64,000 nucleotides of DNA, taken from contig KV454014.1 in the NCBI GenBank assembly GCA_001661245.1, positions 994,804 through 1,058,803 of the forward strand, read 5' to 3'. Numbering within the stretch: position 1 is the stretch's first letter; each line of letters opens with the position of its first letter. This DNA comes from Pachysolen tannophilus NRRL Y-2460 (lineage: Eukaryota > Ascomycota > Pichiomycetes > Alaninales > Pachysolenaceae). Made by a program: the position numbers and the translations under genes. The notes beneath the pieces are model-generated. The model saw only the letters and a list, made by a program, of their open reading frames with translations, was not told the origin of the DNA and did no database searches. This document shows positions 32,113 to 42,536 of the stretch, piece by piece.

Positions 32113-33429
32113 ATGAATTTCTTACGTCGGCGGAGGAATTCTTCAGATAGTGATTTGACTCCAACAGGAGTTTCAGGAGTTTCTAATATACAAAAATCAA
32201 GGAAACCTCCAAATACAGCTTTTAGGCAACAAAGATTAAAGGCGTATCAAATAATTTTAACACCTAAAACAGTTTTACCATTATTAATAGTATTGGCTGT
32301 GATATTGATTCCATTAGGGGTTGCTTTACTTTATACCACGTATAAGGTACAACATTTAACAATTGATTATAGTCTGTGTGATTCATTAGAAGTATCTGAT
32401 TCTTATTCAACAATTCCAAGTAAATATATTGGACATCATTTTAAAAATTCTACACTGCTTAGTAATATTAATGCTAGTTGGAAGTTAACAAATGAAACAA
32501 CAGATTCAGGATATAATTTAACTTGTAATATTGAATTTGATTTACCAAATGATTTAAAACCGCCAATTTATTTATATTATAAATTAACAAATTTTTATCA
32601 AAATCATAGAGAATATGTGAAAAGTTATGATTTAAATCAATTAAAAGGTGATGCTGTTACTGAAAGTAATTTAGATTCTGAATGTAAACCTTTAAAGACT
32701 TTAAATGATAAAATAATTTATCCATGTGGATTAGTTGCAAATTCTGTTTTTAATGATTCAATTTCTTCATCAGCGTTACAAAGTAGTTCAGGAGATTCAA
32801 GTGATTATATATTTACCGATAAGGACATTGCATGGAGTTCTGATCGGAAATTATTTCAAAAAACTACTTATACTGCATCTCAAATAGTTCCACCACCAAA
32901 TTGGATGAAAAAATATCCAGATGGTTATACCGATGATAATATTCCAGATATTTCAGAAGATGAATTTTTCCAAAATTGGATGAGAACTGCTGCATTGCCC
33001 TCTTTTATGAAATTGGCTTTTAAAAATACAACTGCAACATTATCAAGTGGTACTTATATTTTAGAAATTGAATTAAATTACCCAGTAACAATTTTTGGTG
33101 GAACAAAAAGTTTTGTCTTAACTACAAATAGTATTGTTGGTGGAAGAAACTTAAGTCTAGGGGTATGTTACATCGTGGTGGGTGGACTATGTCTTGTCTT
33201 CTTCATAGGCTTCTTATTCAAACAATTGATCAAACCAAGAAAGATTGGTGATCATACAAGTTTAATGAATATAGAAAATGAAAATAGTAACAACATTGCG
33301 TTTGGAGATAACCAATTTTTCATCCATACAGCCTCGGGAGTCACTTCCACTTCCACTTCCACTTCTCACCACCACAACAACAATAACCCAGAAGCTTCAG
33401 CAATCAACGATAGAAGAGATTTGCTATAA
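32113..33429 (+). CDS. LEM3: CDC50/Lem3-family P4-ATPase subunit
   Basis: This is the non-catalytic subunit of a phospholipid flippase (P4-ATPase), needed for ER exit and activity of its partner. The 438-aa protein has the family entry motif NTAFRQQRLKAYQIILTP and a first membrane span (about 57-80). A large glycosylatable luminal domain with conserved Cys follows (PCGLVANSVFND, PPPNWMKKYPDGY, EDEFFQNWMRTA). A second span lies at about 347-372 after GGRNLSLG. A Ser/Thr/His-rich cytosolic tail ends it. Family membership is certain. Lem3 rather than Cdc50 or Crf1 is my best guess from the ER-luminal motifs. Confidence 0.88.
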   Translation: MNFLRRRRNSSDSDLTPTGVSGVSNIQKSRKPPNTAFRQQRLKAYQIILTPKTVLPLLIVLAVILIPLGVALLYTTYKVQHLTIDYSLCDSLEVSDSYSTIPSKYIGHHFKNSTLLSNINASWKLTNETTDSGYNLTCNIEFDLPNDLKPPIYLYYKLTNFYQNHREYVKSYDLNQLKGDAVTESNLDSECKPLKTLNDKIIYPCGLVANSVFNDSISSSALQSSSGDSSDYIFTDKDIAWSSDRKLFQKTTYTASQIVPPPNWMKKYPDGYTDDNIPDISEDEFFQNWMRTAALPSFMKLAFKNTTATLSSGTYILEIELNYPVTIFGGTKSFVLTTNSIVGGRNLSLGVCYIVVGGLCLVFFIGFLFKQLIKPRKIGDHTSLMNIENENSNNIAFGDNQFFIHTASGVTSTSTSTSHHHNNNNPEASAINDRRDLL

Positions 33430-34031
33430 CATATACATATACATATATATATAGTATATAGTATATAGTATATAGTATATATATATTTCACTTCACTTCA
33501 CTTCTATACAAGTATAATTTCAATTTATACGAAAAGTAGTTCAATTCTTACAAGCGATGGCAGGCAGAAAACCATCACCAAAAATTAAATAATAATTGAT
33601 CAATTAAGTTAATTTAAAGGTTTATATTCTTTTAATCATATAGCTTTTTTTTTCTGTCTCTTTCTGATGAATTGGATTAAAAAAAAAAATCAGATTATTT
33701 GCTAAAAGAGATTTGAAAAAAAAAAACTGGGTTTTTTTATCATTGATTTCTAAGTAAAAAAATAAAAAAAATTTTTTGTGTTTTTTTTATTTTTTATTTT
33801 ATTTTTTTATTTTTTTTTCTGTGGTGACAAAATTTTGACGAATTTATAAAAATTTATAAAATTTTCCAGAAACAACTAAAACTATATGAAATATACAAAC
33901 AATTTAAAATAATTAGTTAATTAGAATATTTTCTTTTTCTTTTTTTATTTCATTTTATTTTGAAAGAATTTGTAATTGAGAGGTTTACTTTTTTTTTTTA
34001 GGGTTGTATTTGTTTTTTAAAGCAAATTAAA
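33430..34031. promoter_or_regulatory. LEM3 3' region and BRE5 promoter
   Basis: This 602-bp spacer opens with alternating TATATAG repeats (about 33437-33487) right after LEM3, probably polyadenylation signals. It continues with many poly-T runs to the BRE5 ATG. There is no coding potential. Confidence 0.4.
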
Positions 34032-35609
34032 ATGACTGTTTCCGATCAACCACCGCCATCGCCAACAAGTTTAAAATCCAAATCGTCTTCGGTATCTTTA
34101 TCATCTTCTCCGATTCAACAACAATCGACGGATGATCATGTTAGACAAGTTGGAGTTCTGTTGGTACAGATCTATTATACACGGTTGAATTCTTCTTTTG
34201 ATACTATTAATCAACTTTATAGTAAGAATGCTTCTATTACACATCAAGATCCATTTAATTCTAATTCTGCATCTTTAATTGTTGGCAATGAAAATATTAA
34301 AAAATTTTTCCAAACTAAATCAAGATTACAAGGTTGTAAAGTAAAGATTAGTTCAATCGATATCCAAAGAACTATTAATGATTCAATTTTAATTGTTTGT
34401 GTTGGTGAATTGGCATTTGATGAATCACAATTATTATTTAAGAATGGTAGTAATGGTAATAATTTAAGTAATGGTGAAGTTAAAAATATTAATTATATTT
34501 CACCAGCTTATAGGTTTATTCAAAATTTTTTGGTAACCAAGACTTTTGCTAAAGGAAATGAAGTTTATGATATTTCAAATGATATTCTCAAATTTATTCC
34601 TGATATAGATGATGATTTCGGACAAGAACAAGATGAGGAAGAAGAAGAAGAAGAAGAAGAAGAATTAGCACAAGAAATAGAAGAAGATGAAAAAAAAGAA
34701 GAGAAGGAAGAAGTACATATAGAAGCAAAGCCGCAACTGGATTCTAAACAACAAGAGGCGGCACAAGAAATAGAAAAAGAAAAAGAAAAAGAAGAAGAAG
34801 AAGAAGAAGAAGGTGAACAGGCTGCAACAGTGTCAGAATTAACTACTTCAAATGCAGAGGAAGTTTTCTCCAATAACGGCGGTGATGCCTTGGAATCAAA
34901 GGCAACAACCCCTGAAGTTCAAGCTAATGGTACAGAAGAACAAAAAGATTTCGTTGCAGTTTCAGAAGTTTCTCAGCCTGCAAGACCTTTGAAACCTTTA
35001 AGCTGGGCAGCAAAAGCAGCAAAAGCAGCTCCTCTGCCTTCTGCTGGTGCTGGTGGTGCTGCCTCTGCTGCTGGTTCATCTGAATCTGGTACCGGCACTG
35101 GTGGTGCCCATGAAAAGGCTTCGTCTTTGCTGAAAAGGTCAGAATCTGTTGACGAAAACCACCACCAACAACAACACCTGGGCTCGAAACAAGCTCAAGG
35201 TAAAAATTCCAAAAATAAAAAATCGAAATCAAAAGAAACTTCACCACTACCAAACCAGAACCAAACCCCAAACCAACAATCGTCATCATCATCGTCTCCA
35301 GCTAATGCATCAGCTGCTAAGGCAACAAAATTGCAGAAAAAAAAATATACTAATAAGAATAATGAAGACGTTTACCCAATTTATATTAGAGGTATCGTAC
35401 CAGGTCAAGATAACGACTCCCAATTACAGAAAAATTTGGAAAAAAAATTTGGAAAGATTCGTAGTTGCAAAATCAGTGATCATATTGCATTAGTAGATTT
35501 TGTGAAAGAGGAATCACAAGAAAAAGCTATTAAGCTCGGTATTTTCAAAATTAACGGTCATGAGTTAAAATTGGAACCAAGACTTCAAAAAGGTAGCAGA
35601 AAAAATTAG
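34032..35609 (+). CDS. BRE5: Ubp3 cofactor Bre5 (G3BP-like, NTF2 and RRM)
   Basis: This is the G3BP-type partner of the deubiquitinase Ubp3, involved in COPII/COPI cargo regulation, ribophagy and stress granules. The 525-aa protein has an N-terminal NTF2-like domain at about 35-170 (VGVLLVQIYYTRLNSS, DPFNSNSASLIVG, SPAYRFIQNFLV). A long Glu-rich and Gln/Ala/Ser-rich disordered middle follows, with (GAA)n tracts near 34636-34661. A C-terminal RRM lies at about 450-515 (PIYIRGIVP, LEKKFGKIRSCKI, IALVDFVKEESQEKAI). This order and length fit Bre5 (515 aa in S. cerevisiae). Confidence 0.9.
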   Translation: MTVSDQPPPSPTSLKSKSSSVSLSSSPIQQQSTDDHVRQVGVLLVQIYYTRLNSSFDTINQLYSKNASITHQDPFNSNSASLIVGNENIKKFFQTKSRLQGCKVKISSIDIQRTINDSILIVCVGELAFDESQLLFKNGSNGNNLSNGEVKNINYISPAYRFIQNFLVTKTFAKGNEVYDISNDILKFIPDIDDDFGQEQDEEEEEEEEEELAQEIEEDEKKEEKEEVHIEAKPQLDSKQQEAAQEIEKEKEKEEEEEEEGEQAATVSELTTSNAEEVFSNNGGDALESKATTPEVQANGTEEQKDFVAVSEVSQPARPLKPLSWAAKAAKAAPLPSAGAGGAASAAGSSESGTGTGGAHEKASSLLKRSESVDENHHQQQHLGSKQAQGKNSKNKKSKSKETSPLPNQNQTPNQQSSSSSSPANASAAKATKLQKKKYTNKNNEDVYPIYIRGIVPGQDNDSQLQKNLEKKFGKIRSCKISDHIALVDFVKEESQEKAIKLGIFKINGHELKLEPRLQKGSRKN

Positions 35610-36361
35610 GGTCTCCCCTATAAAATTGTTTTGTTTTGTTTTGTTTTTTTATTTTTTGTTTCACTTTCAGCTCCCTACCTTTTGTTTCATTGGCATTACA
35701 GGACATTTAACTTTCCCTTAATCACACGCATTTCATTTTTTAAAGATACCATCAAAGTCCTAATCATATGCTTAATATATAATAAAAAGAAAATCATTTT
35801 CTACAAAAAGACGTCAAAACAGAAAGGCAGAGTCATATATACATATATAGTCATATAATTCGAATACCAAAAATTAGAATTCATCTCATTGTCAAACCAA
35901 ATCTCTACTCTAGTTTACCTTCAGCTTCAGCTTCACCTTTACACTTGGTCAATTGGTCAAATGCTCCAACTCAACGAATTACCCGATTTGGCAATTTGCA
36001 CAATATGACACGACCCACTCTGATTTCAATTTCCATTCGCAAGAAATAATGATTTATCTTTTTACTTCCTTCTTTTTGTAACGTTTATTCTTTGTAAAAT
36101 AATCCATCTTTATTTATCTATAACGATCTTATTTGTTGATTGGGTAGACTGATAAAACGTTGTGGGGATTTGATTCAAAGGAAAAAAAAAAAGTAAAAAA
36201 AAAAGGCAAGAAAGTAAAGAATAAAAACTTGTGTAAAGGGAAGCCAAAAAAGAAAGAAAGTGGATCACACATAGAGTTGTTATATATTATAGATAGATAT
36301 AAAATTTTTTTTTAAAGAAAAAGAAAATTCTCGTTACTATTTCCCATTATTTTTCAAGAAG
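35610..36361. promoter_or_regulatory. BRE5 3' region and UBC1 promoter
   Basis: This 752-bp spacer is T-rich, with a GCTTCAGCTTCACC stretch near 35919-35933. A short Phe-rich frame at 35631-35858 is a T-rich artefact. No RNA gene was recognised. Confidence 0.4.
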
Positions 36362-37135
36362 ATGTCAAGGGTTAGAAGAATTCATAAAGAGTTAGAAGAT
36401 GTTAAGAAAGACAAAGAAGCAGGAATTATTTTAGAACTTGTGTCGGAAAATGATCTTTCTCATTTGAAGGGTAAATTTATTGGTCCTCGTGATACCCCAT
36501 ATGAGGGTGGATTATTTATAGTTGACATTCAAATTCCACCAGAATACCCTTTCAAGCCACCTTTGATGAAGTTTGATACTAAAATTTATCATCCAAATAT
36601 ATCATCAGTTACTGGGGCTATATGCCTTGATATTTTAAAATCAGATTCCGGGAATAGTAGTAGTGGTGGTGGTCATGGTGCATGGACTCCAATTTTAACT
36701 TTAAAATCTTCATTGATCTCTTTACAATCGTTATTACAAAGTCCTGAACCAAATGATCCACAAGATGCCCAAGTTGCCAGTGTTTTTTTAAAGGATAGAA
36801 ATGAATTTGAAGAAACTGCTAGGTATTGGACCAAAATTTATGCTCCCAATAAGGATAATATCTTGGTAGAAAACAATGATAATAATAACAGTATAAGTCG
36901 TGATAAGGCTACAGAAGAAGAAAATGAGAGGAAAAGAGATAATAAAAGACAAAAAGTTGAACCTGCCCCACAACTTGAGTTGGGAACTATTGAATTGAAA
37001 ACTGTTCAATTATTCGAAGATATGGGGTTTAATAAATTCAAAATTGTAGAAGTTTTAAAGAAATTGAAAATTGACAAAGTCTATTCCGGAGATGAAGAGA
37101 CAAAGATAAAAGTGATTGAGGAGTTATTGAAATAA
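36362..37135 (+). CDS. UBC1: ubiquitin-conjugating enzyme Ubc1 (E2-25K family)
   Basis: This E2 extends Lys48 chains, for example with the APC/C. The 257-aa protein has a UBC fold at about 1-160, with HPN (YHPNISSVTGAICLD) and catalytic Cys88 at the same position as in yeast Ubc1. A C-terminal UBA-like domain (about 218-257: ELKTVQLFEDMGFNKFKIVEVL) follows, as expected for E2-25K. Just after the active site there is a Gly/Ser-rich insertion of about a dozen residues (SDSGNSSSGGGHGAW) where yeast has NAWSP. Such loops can alter E3 or ubiquitin handling; this is an inference. Confidence 0.94.
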   Translation: MSRVRRIHKELEDVKKDKEAGIILELVSENDLSHLKGKFIGPRDTPYEGGLFIVDIQIPPEYPFKPPLMKFDTKIYHPNISSVTGAICLDILKSDSGNSSSGGGHGAWTPILTLKSSLISLQSLLQSPEPNDPQDAQVASVFLKDRNEFEETARYWTKIYAPNKDNILVENNDNNNSISRDKATEEENERKRDNKRQKVEPAPQLELGTIELKTVQLFEDMGFNKFKIVEVLKKLKIDKVYSGDEETKIKVIEELLK

Positions 37136-37777
37136 AATATAAATAAAAAAAAAAAAACTTTAAACTCTCGTATATAGCAAGTTTGTCATTTTTTTGTTTC
37201 TGTTTCTGTTTTACCCTTGGTTAATTTGTTCATTTATTCATTTATTCATTTATTCATCTTTATTTACTCTTAATATCTAATATTTCTTTTAAGTCAGTTC
37301 ATATAGTTTGGGTGTATAATGCATTGCTTTCATTGTTTGAAGTTATATATATATATGTATAATTGATACTAATACATAGATAATAAATATCGGAAGCTAA
37401 AGTTAAAAATCCATTCATCTGAAGACTCTATCCAGTAGACACAGTGTTCTTTTCATTGTATTTCTAAAAAGTTGAAAGATCAACCAAAATTTGACAACTT
37501 TGATCTGCAGTACTAAAAAAAAAAAAGAGCGATATATCATGACAGTATTATGTACCTCATGTACATCATATACATCATATAAGCTAAATACCTACCAAAT
37601 ATATAGATACATGAGTTCGCAACTTTTCATTGGTTATTCAGATACTGAATCGTTTAAAGTATTTGAAAAATCGTTGTTACAAGTTAATTTTGAGTGGGTT
37701 TTCCATTATCAAAAAAGACGATAAAGCATTGTTTAATAAAAGTGAATTTTGAATTTTGAAATTCACAACTATCTGTG
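37136..37777. promoter_or_regulatory. UBC1 3' region and upstream of the cNMP/F-box gene
   Basis: This 642-bp spacer has a TTTATTCA tandem tract at about 37229-37257. ACATCATAT repeats lie near 37563-37579. A 77-codon frame at 37491-37724 has no family features and I leave it out. Confidence 0.4.
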
Positions 37778-40700
37778 ATGATAAGAAAATCAAAATACAA
37801 GAAAGTTCTGAATCCAACGTTTAAGCCTAGCCGTTGTTCGCCACTTTCATCTTCTTCTAATACAGATGACTATTTTGAGGAAAAATTGTCATCCTTGCCT
37901 TTAGAGCAGATGCCCTCAGTAGCAGATAGTGGTAATGACGATAGTGAAAAAAAGATGATGAGGCTTGATAAGGCTAGTTCCCTATCGAAAGCAACAACAA
38001 GCCATTCGGCTTCAAATATGACTTCTGATATGAAGAGTAGTTATTCAGAAAGTTTTGGCCGAGGAAACCACGAAGCTACGAGTGGTGATAGTAGCCACGG
38101 GAATAAAGGTATTCCTGAATTGAAAGATACTGATGACAACGACAATGACGATGACAATGACGATAACGATAAAAGTACAAGTACTCAAAAGCGGCTAAAG
38201 CTTTCGTACTTTGGATCATTTTCATCACATATCCCTCCAGAATTGTTGGATAGGTTACAAACTTTTTCTCTTTTCAAAAATGCACCTCCTGTATTTCTTA
38301 AATTGATTGCTAAAAGGTTGAAATTGATTCAGTTTCACCCGCAGGAATATATATTGAGAGAAGGAGAGCCTTCCAAATCAATGTACTGGATATTAAGAGG
38401 TACAGTAGGTGTTACCTCGGCAGATGGTGAAGCTACTTCTGCTGAGCTTGGGCCTGAAAGCTTTTTTGGTGAAATCGGAATAATGTTTAATAGACCAAGG
38501 ACAGCAACTGTAGTTGCAAGAACAAGAGTATTATTAGGAGTATTAACAGCAGATGCTTTAAATGAAGTATTACCAGATTTCCCGTTGATTGAAAGATTAA
38601 TAAGGGACGAAGCACAAGAAAGATTAGCGATGCTAGAGAAGAAGAAAAGGCTGGGGTTGGCGTCTTTATCGAGTTTAAACAGGAATAATAGTTCCGGTAA
38701 ATTTTCATCTAATTTGTCCGCAGTAAATGCGTCCTTAGCAGCAAACACAGTCACTTCTTTTCCAGGTCCTGGATTACCTCCAATACAGCACGATAATTCT
38801 CGTGAGCAAAGACACGCAGATAATGCTACATCATCATCTTCTCCTTCTTCTTCTTCTTCTTCTTTGGGGTCACCGGTGACGCTAAATCTGCCGACTAATT
38901 TTAATACCAGTGTACAGACGGTTTGTTCAATGACAACCGATGTTGATGGATTGATTCCTGCAAGAGATTTTTTAAAAAGTTTACCGATTTTTAAGTCATT
39001 ACCATCTTCAATAATACATGAATTAGCATTAGACGTTGAATTAAAAAAATTTAATGCTTTTGAATATATCTTCAAGAAGGGCGACACAGGAAGGGATATT
39101 TTCTTTATCGTTGATGGAGAAGTTGAAGTTGTTGATCCAGCTTTAGATGTGCCATCTATTCTTGCTAGGTTGGGACCAGGGAAATATTTTGGAGAAATGG
39201 CTTTTCTTATATCTCTAAATGAAAACAATAGTTTGGAAACTCCTCATAATTCCCAGAGATCTGCAGATATTAGAACGGTGGCTGATACTGTTCTATTAGT
39301 GGTCACTGGAGACAAGTTGGCAAATATTTGTGAAAAAAATCCTTTAATTTTTAACGAAATCAAAAAAACCGCAGGTGAAAGGAATCAACATAATGATTTT
39401 TGTATTGCTGATAAAAATTCAACTGTTCTTAGCCATCCAAAATTATTGAAGAGAATTCCGGTTAAACTGTTGGTTGACGAAGAAGATAGTAGTGAAAAAT
39501 CCTTTCCATTTAACAATATATGTTGGAATAAGATAAGCTCAGAGGAAGGGACTACTGAAATGGATCCCATAGAATATTCTCAACATACTCCAATCAATCA
39601 CCTGCAAAAAGTGGAGTCAGTGTCACCTGTGTCCGAATGCCACTATACACAGTCTATATTTTCAAGTTCAGGTTCTTCAACATCTAATACGTCTATTCAA
39701 TCGAGTAATGGGAATGATAAGAAAAGAAAATCACACTCGCAGTTGCCATTAATTAAAGGTCAGGCACATAAAATTGAGAATTCGCATTTAGACTTGAATG
39801 TTCCTCCAGTAAACCCAACTCCTCCTCCAATAAACTCGATTTCAGTTGGTAGGTTTCAACGTCAACCTTTTCATTATATGCCAATCGCCAAGAGATTGAG
39901 GTTAACTAATAGCAATCATTCTAGGAGACGGTCATCTGTTTTGACCGCGGGTCCATTAACCGATAGGATTATGCTAATAGTTTTCTCTTATTTGGATTTG
40001 AAAACCTTGATGAAAGTAAGGAGAGTTTGTTCTAGATGGGCACATTTATTACTGGCTTCTCCCGATCTTGTTAGGAATTTAGACCTAACTCTTTGGAATA
40101 CTGCTATAACTGACAATGTGTTACTCCACATTACAGATTTTGTAGGTGATAGGCCACAACACATTGACATTTCTAATTGCTTCCATATCACAGATGTAGG
40201 TTTTAGTTATATGGTCAATGAAATTGGTATTAGAGGGAATCTCAAGAGTTTAAAGATGAAATCAGCTTGGAAAATTAGTTCGATGGCAATCATGGATTTA
40301 TCGTTTCCCAGTGTAGGACAGCATTTAGAGGAAATCAATTTAACCAACTGTCGTAATGTTAACGATGATGTATTTGAAAGATTAATCGGGTGCCCTTGTG
40401 ATACTGATCATCAAAAACAGTTGCATTATAAAGGGCCTAGTCGATTCCCATCTTTGAAACCCGATAATATTTACGATGATTATTTTAATTCTCATAATAT
40501 TGGATGTGCAAATTTGAAAAAAATGGATTTATCATATTGTAAACATATGACAGATAAATCTATGGCTATATTGGCAGGCAGAGCATCTGATAGAATTGAA
40601 GAATTAATTTTGACTAGATGCACCACTATAACAGATAATGGATTCCATTACTGGTCTTTGCACCAATTCCCCAAATTAAGAAAATTGGTTTTAAAAGATT

Positions 40701-41140
40701 GTACATTTTTATCAGATAATTCAATCATATCGATAGCAACCTCAGCTCCAAATCTAACTTATTTGGATATATCTTTTTGTTGTGCTTTAACTGATTCAGC
40801 CATTGATTTCCTTTGTTTCTGTTGTAAAGATTTAAGATATTTAAATATTAGTTTCTGTGGTGGAGCAGTTAGTGATATTTCATTAATTTCTATTTCTAGA
40901 TTACAGTATTTAGAAATTTTGATAATTAGGAGTTGCCTTAGAGTGACTAGAGAAGGTATTGATAGATTATTAGCAGGTAGCGGAGAATCATTGAAATTAA
41001 TTGATTTGGCACAATGCAAGAATGCCCACCACTACCCATTTGGTGGTGGTCCTGCAGAGAAATGGTGTCCAAGGTCAGGAAGTAGATCCGCATTTATTAA
41101 AATTGAACCTTTTGATAGGGTAATTGAGATTATATTGTAA
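37778..41140 (+). CDS. cyclic-nucleotide-binding, F-box and LRR protein
   Basis: This 1,120-aa protein has an unusual architecture. After a low-complexity N-terminus come two cyclic-nucleotide-binding-like domains. The first is at about 150-290, with YILREGEPSKSMYWILRG and FFGEIGIMFNRPRTATVVA, which resembles a phosphate-binding cassette with its Arg. The second is at about 395-530 (YIFKKGDTGRDIFFIVDGEVEV, YFGEMAFL, with an insertion before SADIRTV). A disordered linker follows. The F-box lies at about 728-775 (GPLTDRIMLIVFSYLDLKTLMKVRRVCSRW). Leucine-rich repeats of the cysteine-containing (AMN1-like) type run to about 1080. It is probably an SCF ubiquitin-ligase receptor whose N-terminus senses or once sensed a nucleotide. 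I know no S. cerevisiae ortholog. ATG 37778 follows an in-frame GTG. Confidence 0.85.
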   Translation: MIRKSKYKKVLNPTFKPSRCSPLSSSSNTDDYFEEKLSSLPLEQMPSVADSGNDDSEKKMMRLDKASSLSKATTSHSASNMTSDMKSSYSESFGRGNHEATSGDSSHGNKGIPELKDTDDNDNDDDNDDNDKSTSTQKRLKLSYFGSFSSHIPPELLDRLQTFSLFKNAPPVFLKLIAKRLKLIQFHPQEYILREGEPSKSMYWILRGTVGVTSADGEATSAELGPESFFGEIGIMFNRPRTATVVARTRVLLGVLTADALNEVLPDFPLIERLIRDEAQERLAMLEKKKRLGLASLSSLNRNNSSGKFSSNLSAVNASLAANTVTSFPGPGLPPIQHDNSREQRHADNATSSSSPSSSSSSLGSPVTLNLPTNFNTSVQTVCSMTTDVDGLIPARDFLKSLPIFKSLPSSIIHELALDVELKKFNAFEYIFKKGDTGRDIFFIVDGEVEVVDPALDVPSILARLGPGKYFGEMAFLISLNENNSLETPHNSQRSADIRTVADTVLLVVTGDKLANICEKNPLIFNEIKKTAGERNQHNDFCIADKNSTVLSHPKLLKRIPVKLLVDEEDSSEKSFPFNNICWNKISSEEGTTEMDPIEYSQHTPINHLQKVESVSPVSECHYTQSIFSSSGSSTSNTSIQSSNGNDKKRKSHSQLPLIKGQAHKIENSHLDLNVPPVNPTPPPINSISVGRFQRQPFHYMPIAKRLRLTNSNHSRRRSSVLTAGPLTDRIMLIVFSYLDLKTLMKVRRVCSRWAHLLLASPDLVRNLDLTLWNTAITDNVLLHITDFVGDRPQHIDISNCFHITDVGFSYMVNEIGIRGNLKSLKMKSAWKISSMAIMDLSFPSVGQHLEEINLTNCRNVNDDVFERLIGCPCDTDHQKQLHYKGPSRFPSLKPDNIYDDYFNSHNIGCANLKKMDLSYCKHMTDKSMAILAGRASDRIEELILTRCTTITDNGFHYWSLHQFPKLRKLVLKDCTFLSDNSIISIATSAPNLTYLDISFCCALTDSAIDFLCFCCKDLRYLNISFCGGAVSDISLISISRLQYLEILIIRSCLRVTREGIDRLLAGSGESLKLIDLAQCKNAHHYPFGGGPAEKWCPRSGSRSAFIKIEPFDRVIEIIL

Positions 41141-41498
41141 TATATATTTTGTTTGGTGAATTTTAGATGGAATTGACTATGAATGAAATTTCAGTTTGTA
41201 TCTTTATTATGAGACTTATGAATTCGTCTTCCTTTTTTTTCTTTTTTTTTTTATATAGTTTTCTGCTTTTAATTTAATGATATATGATGATTACAATTAC
41301 ATTACTACTATTTTTCGAAATGATAATTTATTGAAAGGTTATCGATTGTATTACTGAAGTGATGATGGGCTACAAATAATTTTTTTTTTAAAAAATAAAA
41401 TAAAAAAGAGAAAGATGAAAAAAAAAAATAAAGAAATAAAGAAAGAAAGAGAAAAAGAGAATTAAAAAGAGCTAAAGAAAATAGTTTGTTTCAAGATT
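41141..41498. terminator. convergent 3' regions of the F-box gene and VMA6
   Basis: These 358 bp lie between two stop codons on opposite strands. They are AT-rich with poly-T, poly-A and (GAAA)n tracts and no coding potential. Confidence 0.4.
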
Positions 41499-42536
41499 TT
41501 AATAAACACTTATATAGTTATTGATCCTATCTTTTTGGTTTTGTGCAATACATTCAGCAATCCAAGTAATGTTTCTTATTTCTTGTTCTTTTGATTTAAT
41601 CCAAGCCCAAATTGTACTAATTGTAAACTGTTGAGTAAAAGCATTTTTACACAATTCCATTTCCAATTGATAAAAATGGTCTTCTAAAGTTTTACCATTA
41701 CTATTATCAAAGAAATTTTTATATTCACCAATTGATTCAACAACTTGTTTAATACTTTCAATATCTTCTGTTTGTGATAATTGAGTATGACCAAATGGAT
41801 ATAATTTACCAAAATTTGGAAATAATTTCAATTTATCATCAGGTGTTATTTCTGTATCAAAAGAATTTAAAGCAATATTTATTGATCTTCTATCAGCTTC
41901 AAAAATTAATAATCTTAACATTATTTCATTTGAAGGAATTGGAAGTTTTTCTTGACAAAATTTATAAAAATCTTCCAAATATGCTTTATATAAAGTATTT
42001 CTAATAATTTCTATATTTAAATCATCTAAATCATCTGCACTAAGACAATTTTTAAAATATGGTGCTAATGGTGTATCAATTAATACTGTTGAATATAAAG
42101 AATCAATATCTGTAGCAACACTTAATGCAGGTAAAGTATCAAACCAACCCAATGGATGACATCTTTCCAAAATTTCAGATCTATCTCTTTCATGAATTGT
42201 ACCTGTAATCATTAAAGCAACATTATCAATCATATATCCATATGAAATAAAATCCATAAATTTAGTTAATAAATCCGTTGATTGAGATTTTATATAATTA
42301 AATTCACCATATAATTTATCAGATGATTTCTCTTGAATAACAGATGTAGATAATGGCGATGGAACATTAGATAAAAAATTCCCATAATCTGTAGATGATA
42401 ATTGTAATTTTAAATCATCAAGATTATCACATTGTACAAGATTAAGATATTGTGATTGAGTTAATAACCCATTCTTATAACCACGAACCAATCCTTCAAT
42501 ATATCCATTATCAATATTGAAAAATAATCCCTCCAT
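41499..42536 (-). CDS. VMA6: V-ATPase V0 subunit d (Vma6)
   Basis: This peripheral V0 subunit couples the proton-translocating ring to the V1 stalk in the vacuolar ATPase. At 345 aa it is exactly the length of S. cerevisiae Vma6 and is collinear with it. It opens MEGLFFNIDNGYIEGLVRG, has the core LSSTDYGNFLS, GYMIDNVALMITGTIHERDR and RCHPLGWFDTLPALSVATD, and ends RNITWIAECIAQNQKDRINN before ISVY. No membrane span is expected. It is divergent from COG8 across ~310 bp. Confidence 0.97.
   Translation of the reverse strand: MEGLFFNIDNGYIEGLVRGYKNGLLTQSQYLNLVQCDNLDDLKLQLSSTDYGNFLSNVPSPLSTSVIQEKSSDKLYGEFNYIKSQSTDLLTKFMDFISYGYMIDNVALMITGTIHERDRSEILERCHPLGWFDTLPALSVATDIDSLYSTVLIDTPLAPYFKNCLSADDLDDLNIEIIRNTLYKAYLEDFYKFCQEKLPIPSNEIMLRLLIFEADRRSINIALNSFDTEITPDDKLKLFPNFGKLYPFGHTQLSQTEDIESIKQVVESIGEYKNFFDNSNGKTLEDHFYQLEMELCKNAFTQQFTISTIWAWIKSKEQEIRNITWIAECIAQNQKDRINNYISVY

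Noticed and set aside
34565-35292. Minus-strand open frames opposite BRE5
   Set aside because: They are mirror images of (GAA)n and CAA/GCA-rich coding sequence on the plus strand, with Ser- or Leu-rich nonsense translations.
35631-35858. Short hydrophobic plus-strand frame after BRE5
   Set aside because: It is a Phe/Leu-rich translation of T-runs in a 3' region, with no conserved motif or intron.
38335-39228. 297-codon minus-strand frame opposite the cNMP/F-box gene
   Set aside because: The plus strand there encodes clear cNMP-binding domains. The minus translation has no family features.
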